NCBI GenBank assembly: GCA_002862125.1
Contig: PHSP01000003.1
Span: forward strand, 1 to 64,000
DNA from: Methylobacter sp. KS41
Lineage (GTDB): Bacteria; Pseudomonadota; Gammaproteobacteria; Methylococcales; Methylomonadaceae
DNA: 64,000 nucleotides
Direction: 5' to 3'
The notes beneath the pieces are model-generated. The model was given only the letters and a program-made list of their open reading frames with translations. It had not been told where the DNA came from and made no database searches. A program made the position numbers and the translations under genes. Below, piece after piece: positions 1 to 8,414 of this stretch. Each line of letters opens with the position of its first letter. Positions within the stretch are counted from its first letter, which is position 1.

Positions 1-96
1 TCAGCTTGAAACCAGAATCAGTGTTCAACTTAATTCAGAATAGGTGTTCAGATTGATCCAGAATCGGTGTTCAGGTTGGGCCAGAATACGCAGTTT
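1..96 (+). repeat. Four imperfect 23-24 bp tandem repeats at IS left end
   Basis: Four direct copies of a roughly 23-24 bp unit lie head to tail, beginning near positions 1, 25, 48 and 71. Each starts TCA, has TTG or TTA at positions 6-8, a CAGAAT core, and most end in GTGT. They stand in front of a decayed IS3-like transposase pair, so they are probably transposase-binding repeats at the element end (inference). The array may continue to the left of the window. A single related copy lies near 11975-12001, and a degenerate direct copy lies near 1555-1582 at the other end of the element. Confidence 0.75.
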
Positions 97-164
97 GCTG
101 GTTTTTGATTAAACATAAACAATCTATGAGGCGGAGTTTATGAAATTCAAGGGGAAATAACTAA

Positions 165-502
165 ACGGCAACAGCCCCTAATAAAACTACAAAACGTCCT
201 GCCGACTGGACACCCGAGGAACGCTTTCAGGCGTTAATGGCTAGCCATGGCTTGGAAGATGAGGATTTAAACGCTTTCTGCCGAACGCAAGGCATATTCT
301 TTCATCACCTGGAGGCCTGGCGACAGGATTTTATCAACAGCACTCACAAGTCAGCTCAGGAGTCATCTGGCAAAAGCTTGCGCGATGAAAACAAGCAACT
401 CAAAAAAGACTTACAACGTAAGGAGAAAGCCTTGGCGGAAACCGCGGCTTTACTGGTATTACAAAAAAGTTCCAAGCGTTCTGGGAGGAAAAGGCGTCAT
501 GA
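165..502 (+). pseudogene. IS3-like orfA transposase subunit, frameshifted and with degenerate start
   Basis: The small DNA-binding subunit of an IS3-type transposase is readable from position 165. There an ACG follows a GGGGAA ribosome-site-like stretch, exactly where homologues would have ATG. The first real in-frame ATG is at 237. The frame runs through a leucine/lysine-rich coiled coil (about 365-460). At an A6 run (463-468) the zero frame leaves the family-like ending and stops at 542. Reading one base back gives the ending LQKKFQAFWEEKAS and a stop at 500-502, overlapping the orfB ATG at 499. Either one A has been lost or this is a -1 slippery site. I favour decay because the start codon also looks mutated. 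Confidence 0.6.
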
Positions 503-1566
503 TTTTACTCGCAGAACGCAGACTACTCATAGCATGGATTGACCTCGCAGTGAGCGAAGGCGCAAGGCTTAACAAGGCCTGCGGCATTATTGGCTTAAGT
601 ACGCGCACGCTCCAGCGCTGGCGGCAACCCGAAGAACTCCAGGCAGACGGACGGATGACTCGAGCCTTCACGCCCGCCAATAAGCTATCCTCGGCAGAAC
701 GCGCGCAGGTCATCGCCACCGCCAATTGCGAGGAGTTTAAACAGTTAACACCGCACCAGATTGTACCGCGCTTGGCTGAGCGAGGGGAATACCTCGCCTC
801 GGAATCCACTTTTTATCGTATTCTAAAAGCTGAGAACCAACTGGCTCATCGCCATGCCAGTCAACCACCCCGGCAGGTTTCAAAACCCAAGGCCTTATCA
901 GCAACAGCGCCCAATCAACTGTATAGCTGGGATATTACCTATCTGACGACCGCCGTCAAAGGTCAATTCTTCTATCTGTACCTTTTTATGGATATTTTTA
1001 GCCGGAAAATAGTCGGTTGGCAGGTCTACATGGAAGAAAACAGTGCCTATGCGGCCGACGTCATCCGCGATATTTGCCGACGTGAAGGCATTACCGAGGG
1101 ACAAGTGATCTTACATTCTGACAATGGCAGTCCGATGAAAGGTGCCACTATGCTGGCAACCCTTCAGCAGCTCGGCGTCATGCCCTCCTTGAGCCGCCCG
1201 TCAGTCAGCAATGACAATCCCTATTCAGAAGCCTTGTTCAAAACCTTGAAATATCGCCCTGAATATCCTTTGCAACCATTCTCTACGCTATCAGAAGCCA
1301 GAGCATGGGTGACGGATTTTGTGGCTTGGCACAACCTTGAGCATCGGCACAGTAGCATCCATTTTGCAACCCCAGAACAACGACATAGAGCTGAAGATCA
1401 AGCGATTCTCAAAGCAAGAAAGGACACCTATAGCGCTGCTAAAGTAGCGAACCCCGCACGATGGAGCAAGGAGATCAGAAACTGGGAATGGCAAGCAGAG
1501 GTGTTCTTAAATCCCGATAAACCGAACACTCAGCCGACAAATTGCACGACTAATAGTGTTCATTAA
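499..1566 (+). CDS. IS3-like orfB transposase, DDE integrase core
   Basis: Transposase catalytic subunit of about 355 residues. The start at 499 is chosen because a GGGAGGA ribosome site sits just upstream and the codon overlaps the presumed orfA stop. A helix-turn-helix segment spans about residues 22-42, followed by a second helical domain (about 60-115). The rve-type core carries D145 (YSWDIT), D208 (HSDNGS) and E244 (NPYSEALFK), with 35 residues between the last two, as in IS3 elements. The ORF is intact, so if orfA is broken the element is probably immobile unless frameshifting or another copy supplies orfA (inference). Confidence 0.8.
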   Translation: MILLAERRLLIAWIDLAVSEGARLNKACGIIGLSTRTLQRWRQPEELQADGRMTRAFTPANKLSSAERAQVIATANCEEFKQLTPHQIVPRLAERGEYLASESTFYRILKAENQLAHRHASQPPRQVSKPKALSATAPNQLYSWDITYLTTAVKGQFFYLYLFMDIFSRKIVGWQVYMEENSAYAADVIRDICRREGITEGQVILHSDNGSPMKGATMLATLQQLGVMPSLSRPSVSNDNPYSEALFKTLKYRPEYPLQPFSTLSEARAWVTDFVAWHNLEHRHSSIHFATPEQRHRAEDQAILKARKDTYSAAKVANPARWSKEIRNWEWQAEVFLNPDKPNTQPTNCTTNSVH

Positions 1567-1578
1567 TTTTCATCATAG

Positions 1579-2052
1579 GCGACAAGTACTTTGACATTTT
1601 CCGTGTTTTTTGAACCGTTAGAAGGAAAACGGCAGGTGGTGGTAACGGATCAAAGAACAGCGGTGGATTGGGCGCATCAAATTCGCAACTTGGTTGATGT
1701 GCAGTACCCTCGCGCTGAACTCATTACCTTGGTTATGGATAATTTAAACACTCACACAGGAGCATCTCTGTATAAAGCATTCGCCCCTGAGGAAGCACGA
1801 AGAATTCTGGATAAATTGCAAATCCACTACACCCCCAAGCATGGTAGTTGGTTAAATATGGCGGAAATAGAATTGAGCATCTTATCTCGTCAATGTTTAG
1901 ATCGACGCTTTCCAGACCAAGAAACATTAAAGATGGAAATCGCAGCATGGCAAGAAAAAAGAAATGCTATTGCTCAACCTATGGAATGGCGTTTTACAAA
2001 TGAGGACGCTCGGGTAAAATTGAAAAAACTTTACCCGACATTACAAGAATGA
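1579..2052 (+). pseudogene. IS630-family transposase, C-terminal fragment
   Basis: The reading frame from about 1579 encodes roughly the last 155 residues of an IS630/Tc1-like DDE transposase, a family of about 340 residues. A stop (TAG at 1576) precedes it in frame, and the first usable start is TTG at 1591. Visible hallmarks are FFEPL near the N-end, MDNLNTH (second catalytic Asp, residue 50 counted from 1591) and HGSWLNMAEIE (catalytic Glu, residue 92). The C-terminus ending LYPTLQE appears complete. The N-terminal half and first catalytic Asp are missing, consistent with disruption by the adjoining IS3-like element. Confidence 0.8.
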
Positions 2053-2151
2053 CTGAGTACTAGATATAAATCAACAACTGTTAAATTATTTCTGAAATCC
2101 ATTTTGAGCGGTTACTCTGAGCATTATTCCGGCAGTAAACCAGCTTGATCA

Positions 2152-2784
2152 TTAGATCGTAACGAGCGCCCGGTAACGCGCCAGATCATTTGGCGCATCT
2201 AAATCCCACTGCTGTTTGAGAGTATGATAGGCAAGATTATATTGTTTGAGGCGAGTGCAGGTATGTTCATGCACAAGCCCGGTTCCCCAAGGCATATTAT
2301 CAAAAAGCTCCGGATGAGGTTGATTAAGACCAATCAACACATAGCCGCCGTCTTCTGCAGGCGCTAAAACACAACAATTTTCCTGATTTAAGGCTTCTAA
2401 TGCAGCTTCCAGATCCTGACCGGTTAAAGATGGACAATCACAGCCAATTATCAATGCGCTGGAATAGCTATCAAACGCCAGACAAAATGCGTTGTTCATT
2501 CGCGCCCCTAAATCCTCACCCTGTTGTTGCCGGAGAATTACCTGAAAGCTTTGCTCTGACGCTTTAAAAAATGCATGGTCAATAGATGGTGTACACCAAA
2601 GTTGGATGGGGCATAAATTACTTTGAATCGCCAGTTGCAGCGTTCTTTGAGTGAGCTCGATATGTACCTGCATGGCCTGTTCGGGAGTTAAGTCAGTTGT
2701 TAAACGAGTCTTAACCTGACCAGCGATTGGAGCTTTACAGAAAATCATCAAAACAGCATCAGAATATTTATAAGCCATATTCAC
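2152..2784 (-). CDS. TIGR04282-type glycosyltransferase (DUF2064 family)
   Basis: A 210-residue protein of the DUF2064/TIGR04282 family, related to nucleotidyltransferases such as CofC and often called an arsenosugar-biosynthesis or rSAM/selenodomain-associated glycosyltransferase. The N-terminus has the sugar-nucleotide-binding signature FCKAPIAGQVKTRL, and IIGCDCPSL supplies the D-x-D-like motif. It is the last gene of a minus-strand operon: its ATG overlaps the stop of the sterol desaturase by 4 bp, and the TIGR04283 partner is two genes upstream. The substrate is unknown. No rSAM gene of the arsenosugar type is seen nearby. Confidence 0.85.
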   Translation of the reverse strand: MNMAYKYSDAVLMIFCKAPIAGQVKTRLTTDLTPEQAMQVHIELTQRTLQLAIQSNLCPIQLWCTPSIDHAFFKASEQSFQVILRQQQGEDLGARMNNAFCLAFDSYSSALIIGCDCPSLTGQDLEAALEALNQENCCVLAPAEDGGYVLIGLNQPHPELFDNMPWGTGLVHEHTCTRLKQYNLAYHTLKQQWDLDAPNDLARYRALVTI

Positions 2785-3572
2785 CGTTCCCTTAGGGATT
2801 TAAAAGGCAGCAGCAAAAGCTGCATGAAACCCAGTTCTTTTTGCTGGCGGAAAGGCTTTAAACCAATCTCCATCGAAATTTGAGGCAGCCTGGGTTCGGC
2901 AACATAAGTTTTACAAAGGCGGTCCCACCAGGAAATCGAAAAGCCGTAGTTACTGTCTGTTTCTGCCGGAATTGTCGAATGATGAATGCGGTGCATATCC
3001 GGTGTAATGATAAGCCAGCGTAATTTTTTTTCAATCGCTGAAGAAATATTGACGTTGCTGTGATTAAACGTCGCGGCGCCGTTAAGAATAATCTCGAAAG
3101 CTATCACTGCCCAAGGATTTGCGCCAATCAAATAAATGCACAGGACTTTATAAAGCATCGAAATCATGATCTCCAAAGGGTGAAAGCGCACAGCTGTAGT
3201 GGCATCAAATTCCAGATCAGTATGATGCACCTGATGCAAATGCCAAAGCGGGGACCATTTATGCGAAACAATATGCTGGCAGTAAATGGCAAAATCAAGA
3301 AATAACAAAGTAACTATAATCGACAGCCATTGAGGAGCCGCCAACCAGTTTAAAAGGCCCAGGGATTTCCCTATTGCATCTACGGCGCTTAAATAAGCAA
3401 TACCGCCGATCGTTAAACGCATTAGAACTATGTTAAAGGCGGCAAGCCCAAGATTAACCGGCCAGCGATGTTTACGGCAAATCCGTTGTGTTCTTCTGGG
3501 GCTGAAATATTCCCAGCAAATCATAATGAAAAAAATACCTAACGATGCTGCCAGACGAATTATAGATTCCAT
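2781..3572 (-). CDS. Sterol desaturase / fatty acid hydroxylase family protein
   Basis: A 263-residue integral membrane di-iron enzyme. Hydrophobic segments occupy about residues 5-20, 35-55 and 75-95. The diagnostic histidine boxes are HIVSH (HxxxH), HLHQVHH (HxxHH) and HRIHH, which bind the non-haem di-iron centre that hydroxylates or desaturates lipid C-H bonds in this superfamily. It lies between the TIGR04283 and TIGR04282 glycosyltransferases, overlapping the latter by 4 bp, so a lipid or glycolipid modification pathway is plausible (inference). The real substrate (sterol, hopanoid, carotenoid or fatty acid) cannot be read from the sequence. Confidence 0.85.
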   Translation of the reverse strand: MESIIRLAASLGIFFIMICWEYFSPRRTQRICRKHRWPVNLGLAAFNIVLMRLTIGGIAYLSAVDAIGKSLGLLNWLAAPQWLSIIVTLLFLDFAIYCQHIVSHKWSPLWHLHQVHHTDLEFDATTAVRFHPLEIMISMLYKVLCIYLIGANPWAVIAFEIILNGAATFNHSNVNISSAIEKKLRWLIITPDMHRIHHSTIPAETDSNYGFSISWWDRLCKTYVAEPRLPQISMEIGLKPFRQQKELGFMQLLLLPFKSLRER

Positions 3573-3613
3573 ATATGCCCTCTTGTAATATCCAGGAAAT
3601 CTTGCGGTAATTT

Positions 3614-4348
3614 TTAGTCGCCCTTGGGCGGATTAATCCGTTCCCACAAATCCCTGAATTTGAATTGAGTGAGTACACTATTTGTATAAAGAAAAGCCAA
3701 GGTTTGCGGGTCTGCCCCAAAATAGTAACGCAGCCGAATACTCCACATCAGCAGCACAGTCTTGTAAATACCATTTTGCTCCCAGCGTCGTCCAGAACTG
3801 ATGACTTTATCTCTCAGGCAAATGGGCCGACTGATTTTCTTTAGCGCTTTACAAAGAGCGATGTCTTCCATCAAATTGATTTCAGGATAGCGCCCAGCCT
3901 TTTCAAAGGCGCTTCTCGTAACAAAAATAACCTGATCGCCAGTTGCTACCCCCGTTAACCGGGAACGCCAGTTCATCATTTGCGCAATGACTTTTAACAT
4001 GAACGGGTCACCGCTCAGTTGAATATCAAAACGCCCCCATTGGCGGGTATCGCTGATATTTTGTTGGATCAGCGGCAATGCGTTTGCTGGTAAACCGGTG
4101 TCGGCATGCAGGAATATCAATACATCCCCCTTTGCATGCCTGGCACCGTTATTCATTTGTCTGGCCCGGCCCTTTGCCGAAATTATTACTTCATCAGCCA
4201 AGATCGACGCAAGAGTTCGCGTGTTATCGTTGCTGTCCCCATCAACAATAATAATCTCACATTCGTTTCTTAACGGTTGCAACGCTGATAAGCTGGGTTG
4301 AATGGTTTCCTCTTCATTCAGTGTCGGAATAATAATAGAAAATTTCAT
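3614..4348 (-). CDS. TIGR04283 family GT2 glycosyltransferase
   Basis: A 244-residue GT-A fold glycosyltransferase family 2 protein. It opens with FSIIIPTLNEEETI and carries IIVDGDSND plus a D-x-D-like HAD (LIFLHADTG) for nucleotide-sugar and metal binding. The overall sequence fits TIGR04283, which is commonly encoded beside TIGR04282, as here with one gene between. It starts 43 bp downstream of the GumC-like gene and 42 bp before the sterol desaturase, so all four genes may be cotranscribed. There is no signal peptide or membrane span, so a cytoplasmic enzyme is expected. Donor and acceptor sugars are unknown. Confidence 0.87.
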   Translation of the reverse strand: MKFSIIIPTLNEEETIQPSLSALQPLRNECEIIIVDGDSNDNTRTLASILADEVIISAKGRARQMNNGARHAKGDVLIFLHADTGLPANALPLIQQNISDTRQWGRFDIQLSGDPFMLKVIAQMMNWRSRLTGVATGDQVIFVTRSAFEKAGRYPEINLMEDIALCKALKKISRPICLRDKVISSGRRWEQNGIYKTVLLMWSIRLRYYFGADPQTLAFLYTNSVLTQFKFRDLWERINPPKGD

Positions 4349-4390
4349 TGTCTAAAATCACGCTTCCAGATCCATAATAAGGCCCAGAGC

Positions 4391-6367
4391 TCAGCCAATA
4401 CTCTCTAAAGCGGGATGAAGCAGTTCTATATCAGCAATGTTGAGACCTTGTTGAGGCGGAGAATAGGGGCTGTAACTTGAAATAACGGAAGGCTCCAGAT
4501 AGCCAGTGATTTGCTCAAGATCTGATAAGCGTAGCCCTTGGCGAACAAGATAGACGATATAACTATGTCGAATTGTTTCGGCAGTGATTTCATCAGGATT
4601 GGGCAAACCTGAGTCAACCGCCGCACATAGCAGAACAGCGGCAAGATCGTTAGGAGACGCTGGTTTATCGTTATCCCATGCAGGGCGGCCGTCTGATTGG
4701 GCAAATAGAGAATTGAGCGCGCGACTAATGGTAAGGATTCTCGGTGCGGAGCCTGTGATGGCTATAGTTGACGTTACCAGATCAATTTGCTCGGCTTTAA
4801 GAGAGGCCGCTTCATCAAGGGTCAGTCCGCTGAGCAGTAAACTGATTACCTGCTTGCCTTTCAGGTTCGAAGCGTTAAGCAACATCCTCAGTTGAAGAAC
4901 GGAAAGCTCCCTGTACAGAGGACTTGCAAGGGCATTCTTCTGTTTTTGTTCTATGGGCTGCGCGGCCGCTTGTTGATAATTGAGCATATCTGACACATTG
5001 GGGTTATATAAATGAATGCCGGAAAGTGTGATAGGCGAGGGTTGCTCATGTTTTCGAGTTAAATATTCGAAAATCCATACTGCGAAAAGGCCTAGCAATA
5101 AAGAACTGACCAGTGCGATAAGAGCATCACGGCTATAATCAGGTCTTACCGGATCCATTGACAGGTATGCACGGCTTATAACCGTGACCTGAGGGTATTT
5201 TTCCTTTTGACTGGTTTCAATCTGTACTAATCGTTCCTGCGTTTCACGGTAGAGCTGTTCCAGGCCTTCCAAATCCGATTTTAATGCATCGTGTTCAGCA
5301 AATTTTGTAGTAAATGCCGCCGAAAGCTTTTTTTGATCCGCAAGTTGGGCGCGAATTTCTATAACGGTTTGCTGAGCGGCTGCATACTTGTTTTCTGCTT
5401 CAGTCAGCGCCAGGTCTTTGCCATAGGCCCGTTTTTTTATAATTTCGGCTTCAAGTTTTTTAATCTGCTCGGGGATAATTTTTAATGCGGGTTGTTTATT
5501 CAAGTAGTCCCTGGTAAATTTTTTATCAAACTCAACCATTTTCTCGCGCAAGTCTTGCAAGCGTTTTTCAAGGTCTTGCAAACTGCCACGATCTTGATCA
5601 GGAACAACTGCCTGGTCACGGGCGATAGCTGATTTGATGGCATCAAGATTTGCTTTCGCCTTGACTTCATCCTCACTGGCTTTATTAAGGGAGTCATTTA
5701 TGCCATTAAGCCGGGCTAGCGGCTCATTTTCATCGCGTCCAGCCGAAGAAATATCATTGATTTCCCTAAAATTTTCGAGTTCAGCCCGCTTGGCTTCAAT
5801 TTTTTCAGCCAAACCTTTCATTTCGTCTTCAATAATACGCGACGTATTACCCGTTAATTTTTTGATGTCATCAGCCCTAGCATCCTGGTAAACATCAACC
5901 CAGGTATTAACGAGCAACGGTAAAAATTCAGGGTCGGTTCCTTCCGCTCGAATTTCAACAAGATTAGTGTCGGTAATTGGTTCAACGGTCAAGAAATTTT
6001 GAATATCATAAGCCGTCAACTTAAGCACTGCTTCGTCAGTGCTTGATGCTTGAAGTCGAGTCAAGGTTTCGGCAACCAGTTCGTGTCCAAGTAAAATCTG
6101 TTTTTGAATGGCGACATGTTGAACGTTTGCCGTGGTAGTTTCTTCCCGATCTATAGCAGTCATTGCCGAGGTTAGCAAGGTTGCGCTACTGCGGTAAATT
6201 GCGGGCCGGCTGTAGTTATAGGCCAGGCTTGCGATTGCGCTAATTAAAAACACTGTGACAAAAATAATAAATCTGTGTGACCGGAACCAAGGTTTTTGAT
6301 TGAAGCCAGACGGCGCATAGAAACTGTCGTCTGGAAAAATATCAATTTTCGGTAAATAATTTTTCAT
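4391..6367 (-). CDS. GumC/Wzz-like chain-length protein fused to a degenerate tyrosine-recombinase-like domain
   Basis: A 658-residue protein. Residues 1-440 fit a Wzz/GumC polysaccharide co-polymerase: TM1 at about 33-51, a periplasmic domain, long coiled coils (about 170-390) and a closing TM2 at about 414-434 after DPVRPDYSRD. These proteins set chain length of exported polysaccharide in the inner membrane. Instead of a kinase, residues about 480-640 resemble the catalytic domain of tyrosine recombinases: LYRELSVLQLRMLLNA, LLLSGLTLDEAASLKAEQID, then TIRHSYIVYLVRQG and ITGYLEPSVISSYS. The first catalytic Arg is Thr (T516) and the HxxR box reads ExxR (R600), so recombination activity is unlikely. 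It heads the glycosyltransferase operon. Confidence 0.75.
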   Translation of the reverse strand: MKNYLPKIDIFPDDSFYAPSGFNQKPWFRSHRFIIFVTVFLISAIASLAYNYSRPAIYRSSATLLTSAMTAIDREETTTANVQHVAIQKQILLGHELVAETLTRLQASSTDEAVLKLTAYDIQNFLTVEPITDTNLVEIRAEGTDPEFLPLLVNTWVDVYQDARADDIKKLTGNTSRIIEDEMKGLAEKIEAKRAELENFREINDISSAGRDENEPLARLNGINDSLNKASEDEVKAKANLDAIKSAIARDQAVVPDQDRGSLQDLEKRLQDLREKMVEFDKKFTRDYLNKQPALKIIPEQIKKLEAEIIKKRAYGKDLALTEAENKYAAAQQTVIEIRAQLADQKKLSAAFTTKFAEHDALKSDLEGLEQLYRETQERLVQIETSQKEKYPQVTVISRAYLSMDPVRPDYSRDALIALVSSLLLGLFAVWIFEYLTRKHEQPSPITLSGIHLYNPNVSDMLNYQQAAAQPIEQKQKNALASPLYRELSVLQLRMLLNASNLKGKQVISLLLSGLTLDEAASLKAEQIDLVTSTIAITGSAPRILTISRALNSLFAQSDGRPAWDNDKPASPNDLAAVLLCAAVDSGLPNPDEITAETIRHSYIVYLVRQGLRLSDLEQITGYLEPSVISSYSPYSPPQQGLNIADIELLHPALESIG

Positions 6368-6515
6368 ATCCGGACTTGTCTTATTATGGCGAGAACAGAA
6401 TATGTCATGAAAAAATGAAAAGGTCTAGTTTCTCAGGATCTGCTGTTAGCAACAAATAGAAATTATGTCAGCCATTATTTGAAGCTAACCCGTCAACCAC
6501 TTCTTTATTCCGGGC

Positions 6516-6546
6516 AAAAAAAACCCGCTGTTAAAGCGGGTTTTTT
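6516..6546 (-). terminator. Strong Rho-independent terminator, bidirectional
   Basis: A perfect hairpin of ACCCGCT and AGCGGGT with a short GTTAA loop is flanked by eight A's on the left and six T's on the right. It therefore works on both strands. On the minus strand it lies about 60 bp past the ompA-like stop codon and should end that transcript before the GumC operon. Confidence 0.92.
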
Positions 6547-6603
6547 GTTTCAGGAAACTCTCAATTTCTTTAAGAGGTTCCAGTCTGGCAACTTCTGTTA
6601 ACC

Positions 6604-7686
6604 TTATTGAGGGTTAATAAGCGGATCTCGCAGAGGGTTTAGAGGTTGTTGAGATTCACCATTAACTTCCAATTGCACGCGACGGTTATTGGCGCGTCCT
6701 TCTTCAGTGTCATTGGTGTCAATGGGGCGAGTCCAGCCATATCCACGCGTAGTTAGATTGGGAAGATGCTCTCCATCAACCAGATACTTTTTGACTGCCT
6801 CTGCGCGGCGGTCAGACAACAGCATATTATGCTTGAATCCGCCTGTTTTACTGGTATGGCCTTGTATCTCAATTTTTAACTCAGGATGTTCTTTAATGAC
6901 TTTGGCCGTATTGTCAAGATTTGCAAAGTACTGCGATGGGATGACAGCAGAATCATTGGCAAATTTGACATCAACAATCCAGCAGCCTTTTATGCTGACT
7001 GAAACGCCGGGCAACGAATTCGGACATTCATCGTTGCAATTATTGACGCCGTCATGATCGTCATCAAGAGTTGAGCAATCCGGCGCAGCAACAGGAGTTG
7101 GTGCTGGAGGCGGCACTTCAGCGACTACCGCTTTTGGTTTCGCGCCAAATGGAATGACGAAGCCAACATTAACAACCATGTCATGATATTCGTTTGTGCC
7201 TGGTTGCAGGTTGGCGTTGAAATTTTGATTGTAACGATAGCGCACATCACTACGGACCAGGAAGTTATCGCTAACTTCATAGGTAAAACCAGCGCCCGCT
7301 TCGCCGATGAGGCCTGCGCCGCTTTTAAAGTTGTGGCTGGTGTTCATGCCGCCTAAACCAAGTACGGTATAGGGCGAAAATTTATCACGAAAGATGTAAT
7401 ATTGCACTTCCGCAATACCCCCGGTCATGTCCGAGCCTCCGTATTTACCGCCGCTCAAGTTTTGATAAAAACCTTTCAACTCGACGTTGAAATGTTCATC
7501 AAGCATTTTGCCAAAGCCCATGCCGCCGCCCCAGCCATTATTGGATTGACGATCGCCACCGGGTTGAACAAACGTGCCAAAAGGCGACACGTACCATCTC
7601 TTATCCACAACATCGTCAGCTTGAGCCATTTGCAAAAACCCTAAGACCGATAATGCTACAAGAGCAAGCATTTGTTTCTTAAACAT
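6604..7686 (-). CDS. OmpA-family outer-membrane protein with TSP3-like linker
   Basis: A 360-residue outer-membrane protein. A signal peptide (about 1-23, cut after QAQA/MAQA) is followed by an eight-stranded beta-barrel with alternating aromatic strands (about 25-185), a Pro/Ala hinge, an Asp-rich calcium-binding TSP3-like repeat (DDDHDGVNNCNDECP) and a C-terminal OmpA peptidoglycan-binding domain (about 235-345) with the conserved NDTEEGRANNRRV signature. It anchors the outer membrane to the cell wall. The start has an AAGGAGA ribosome site 6-7 bp upstream. It is monocistronic, bounded by a strong terminator downstream and a long AT-rich region upstream. Confidence 0.92.
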   Translation of the reverse strand: MFKKQMLALVALSVLGFLQMAQADDVVDKRWYVSPFGTFVQPGGDRQSNNGWGGGMGFGKMLDEHFNVELKGFYQNLSGGKYGGSDMTGGIAEVQYYIFRDKFSPYTVLGLGGMNTSHNFKSGAGLIGEAGAGFTYEVSDNFLVRSDVRYRYNQNFNANLQPGTNEYHDMVVNVGFVIPFGAKPKAVVAEVPPPAPTPVAAPDCSTLDDDHDGVNNCNDECPNSLPGVSVSIKGCWIVDVKFANDSAVIPSQYFANLDNTAKVIKEHPELKIEIQGHTSKTGGFKHNMLLSDRRAEAVKKYLVDGEHLPNLTTRGYGWTRPIDTNDTEEGRANNRRVQLEVNGESQQPLNPLRDPLINPQ

Positions 7687-8414
7687 AACATTCTCCTTCG
7701 ATTAACTTTCAAGAAATAACGGTAAAAAGTAAAATAAAAATTTTAAATCCACTAATCCTCTCCTTGGCACGTGAGTCCAGATCATAGGGTAGCTTAAAAA
7801 CCACAATTCTTATGTATTATGCCACAATTTTTTATTATGTCATTTTTATTTGCATGTATTTATTAACTGAATCATTCGTTACATGGCGTATTCCAGTTAA
7901 TTGGAGCACCAATTATGTTCTAACAACAAAAAAAAGGCGATTTTGTCATTATTAATATCTATGATCAACTTTCCCCTGACTTTACTTTAAAAAGCCATAA
8001 TTGTTAATAAAGCCGCCACAACCTAAAATAATGCTCGCCTTTTCGGCATGCTTCTCAAAAATAATATCATTTATTATTAAACAATAAAATTCAATCATAT
8101 GAAGATTCTTGAAAATGCCTTGCCGCAGGCGCGCTGAACTTACTTCACTCAGCATAACGGGAAGTATCTAGGAGTCTGTCGGACTTAGCGAATCGATATT
8201 AGAAAAATTCCACTTTGAGTTTTAAAATATGTGTTTTCATGAAGAATTTCAACACTTAGACGTGTGTTTTTATCAATATATGCCTTTATAAATCCACTCA
8301 TGAGTGAAAAATAGCTTCTACCCGACAGACTCCTAGATTCAAACAATTTAAGATATCCGCTTTTGTTAGCGTCAACGGTATAATACCGGATCAAGAATTA
8401 ACATTGGAAAAAAC
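7687..8414. other. AT-rich gene-free region upstream of the ompA-like gene and SirB2
   Basis: About 730 bp between divergent genes. The part next to the ompA-like start holds its ribosome site and presumably its promoter. The right part contains a 171 bp MITE-like element (8167-8337). I see no convincing coding region: the short minus frame inside the element is AT-rich and has no domain signature. Confidence 0.7.
8167..8337. mobile_element. MITE-like element with perfect 16 bp terminal inverted repeats
   Basis: TCTAGGAGTCTGTCGG at 8167-8182 is exactly mirrored by its complement at 8322-8337, enclosing about 140 bp of AT-rich sequence with no transposase. The outer bases make TCTAGA at the right end, hinting at a CTAG- or TA-type target. 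This size and structure fit a non-autonomous miniature element mobilised by a transposase elsewhere (inference). Confidence 0.75.

Larger units (their letters stand above)
1..1580 (+). mobile_element. IS3-like insertion sequence, decayed, left boundary outside or at window edge
   Basis: The segment contains tandem end repeats (1-96), a small orfA with helix-turn-helix character and an orfB with an intact DD(35)E integrase core. The orfA end and orfB start overlap in the ATGA manner once a one-base slip is allowed. The right boundary is put near 1555-1580, where a degenerate copy of the end repeat occurs and the truncated IS630 reading frame begins. The IS630 remainder directly abutting it suggests insertion into, or recombination with, that element. 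Exact termini and target duplications cannot be fixed because the left side is cut by the window. Confidence 0.65.

Noticed and set aside
8185-8394. 69-codon minus frame inside the MITE-like element
   Set aside because: It spans the terminal inverted repeat and has no domain; the structure explains the open frame better.
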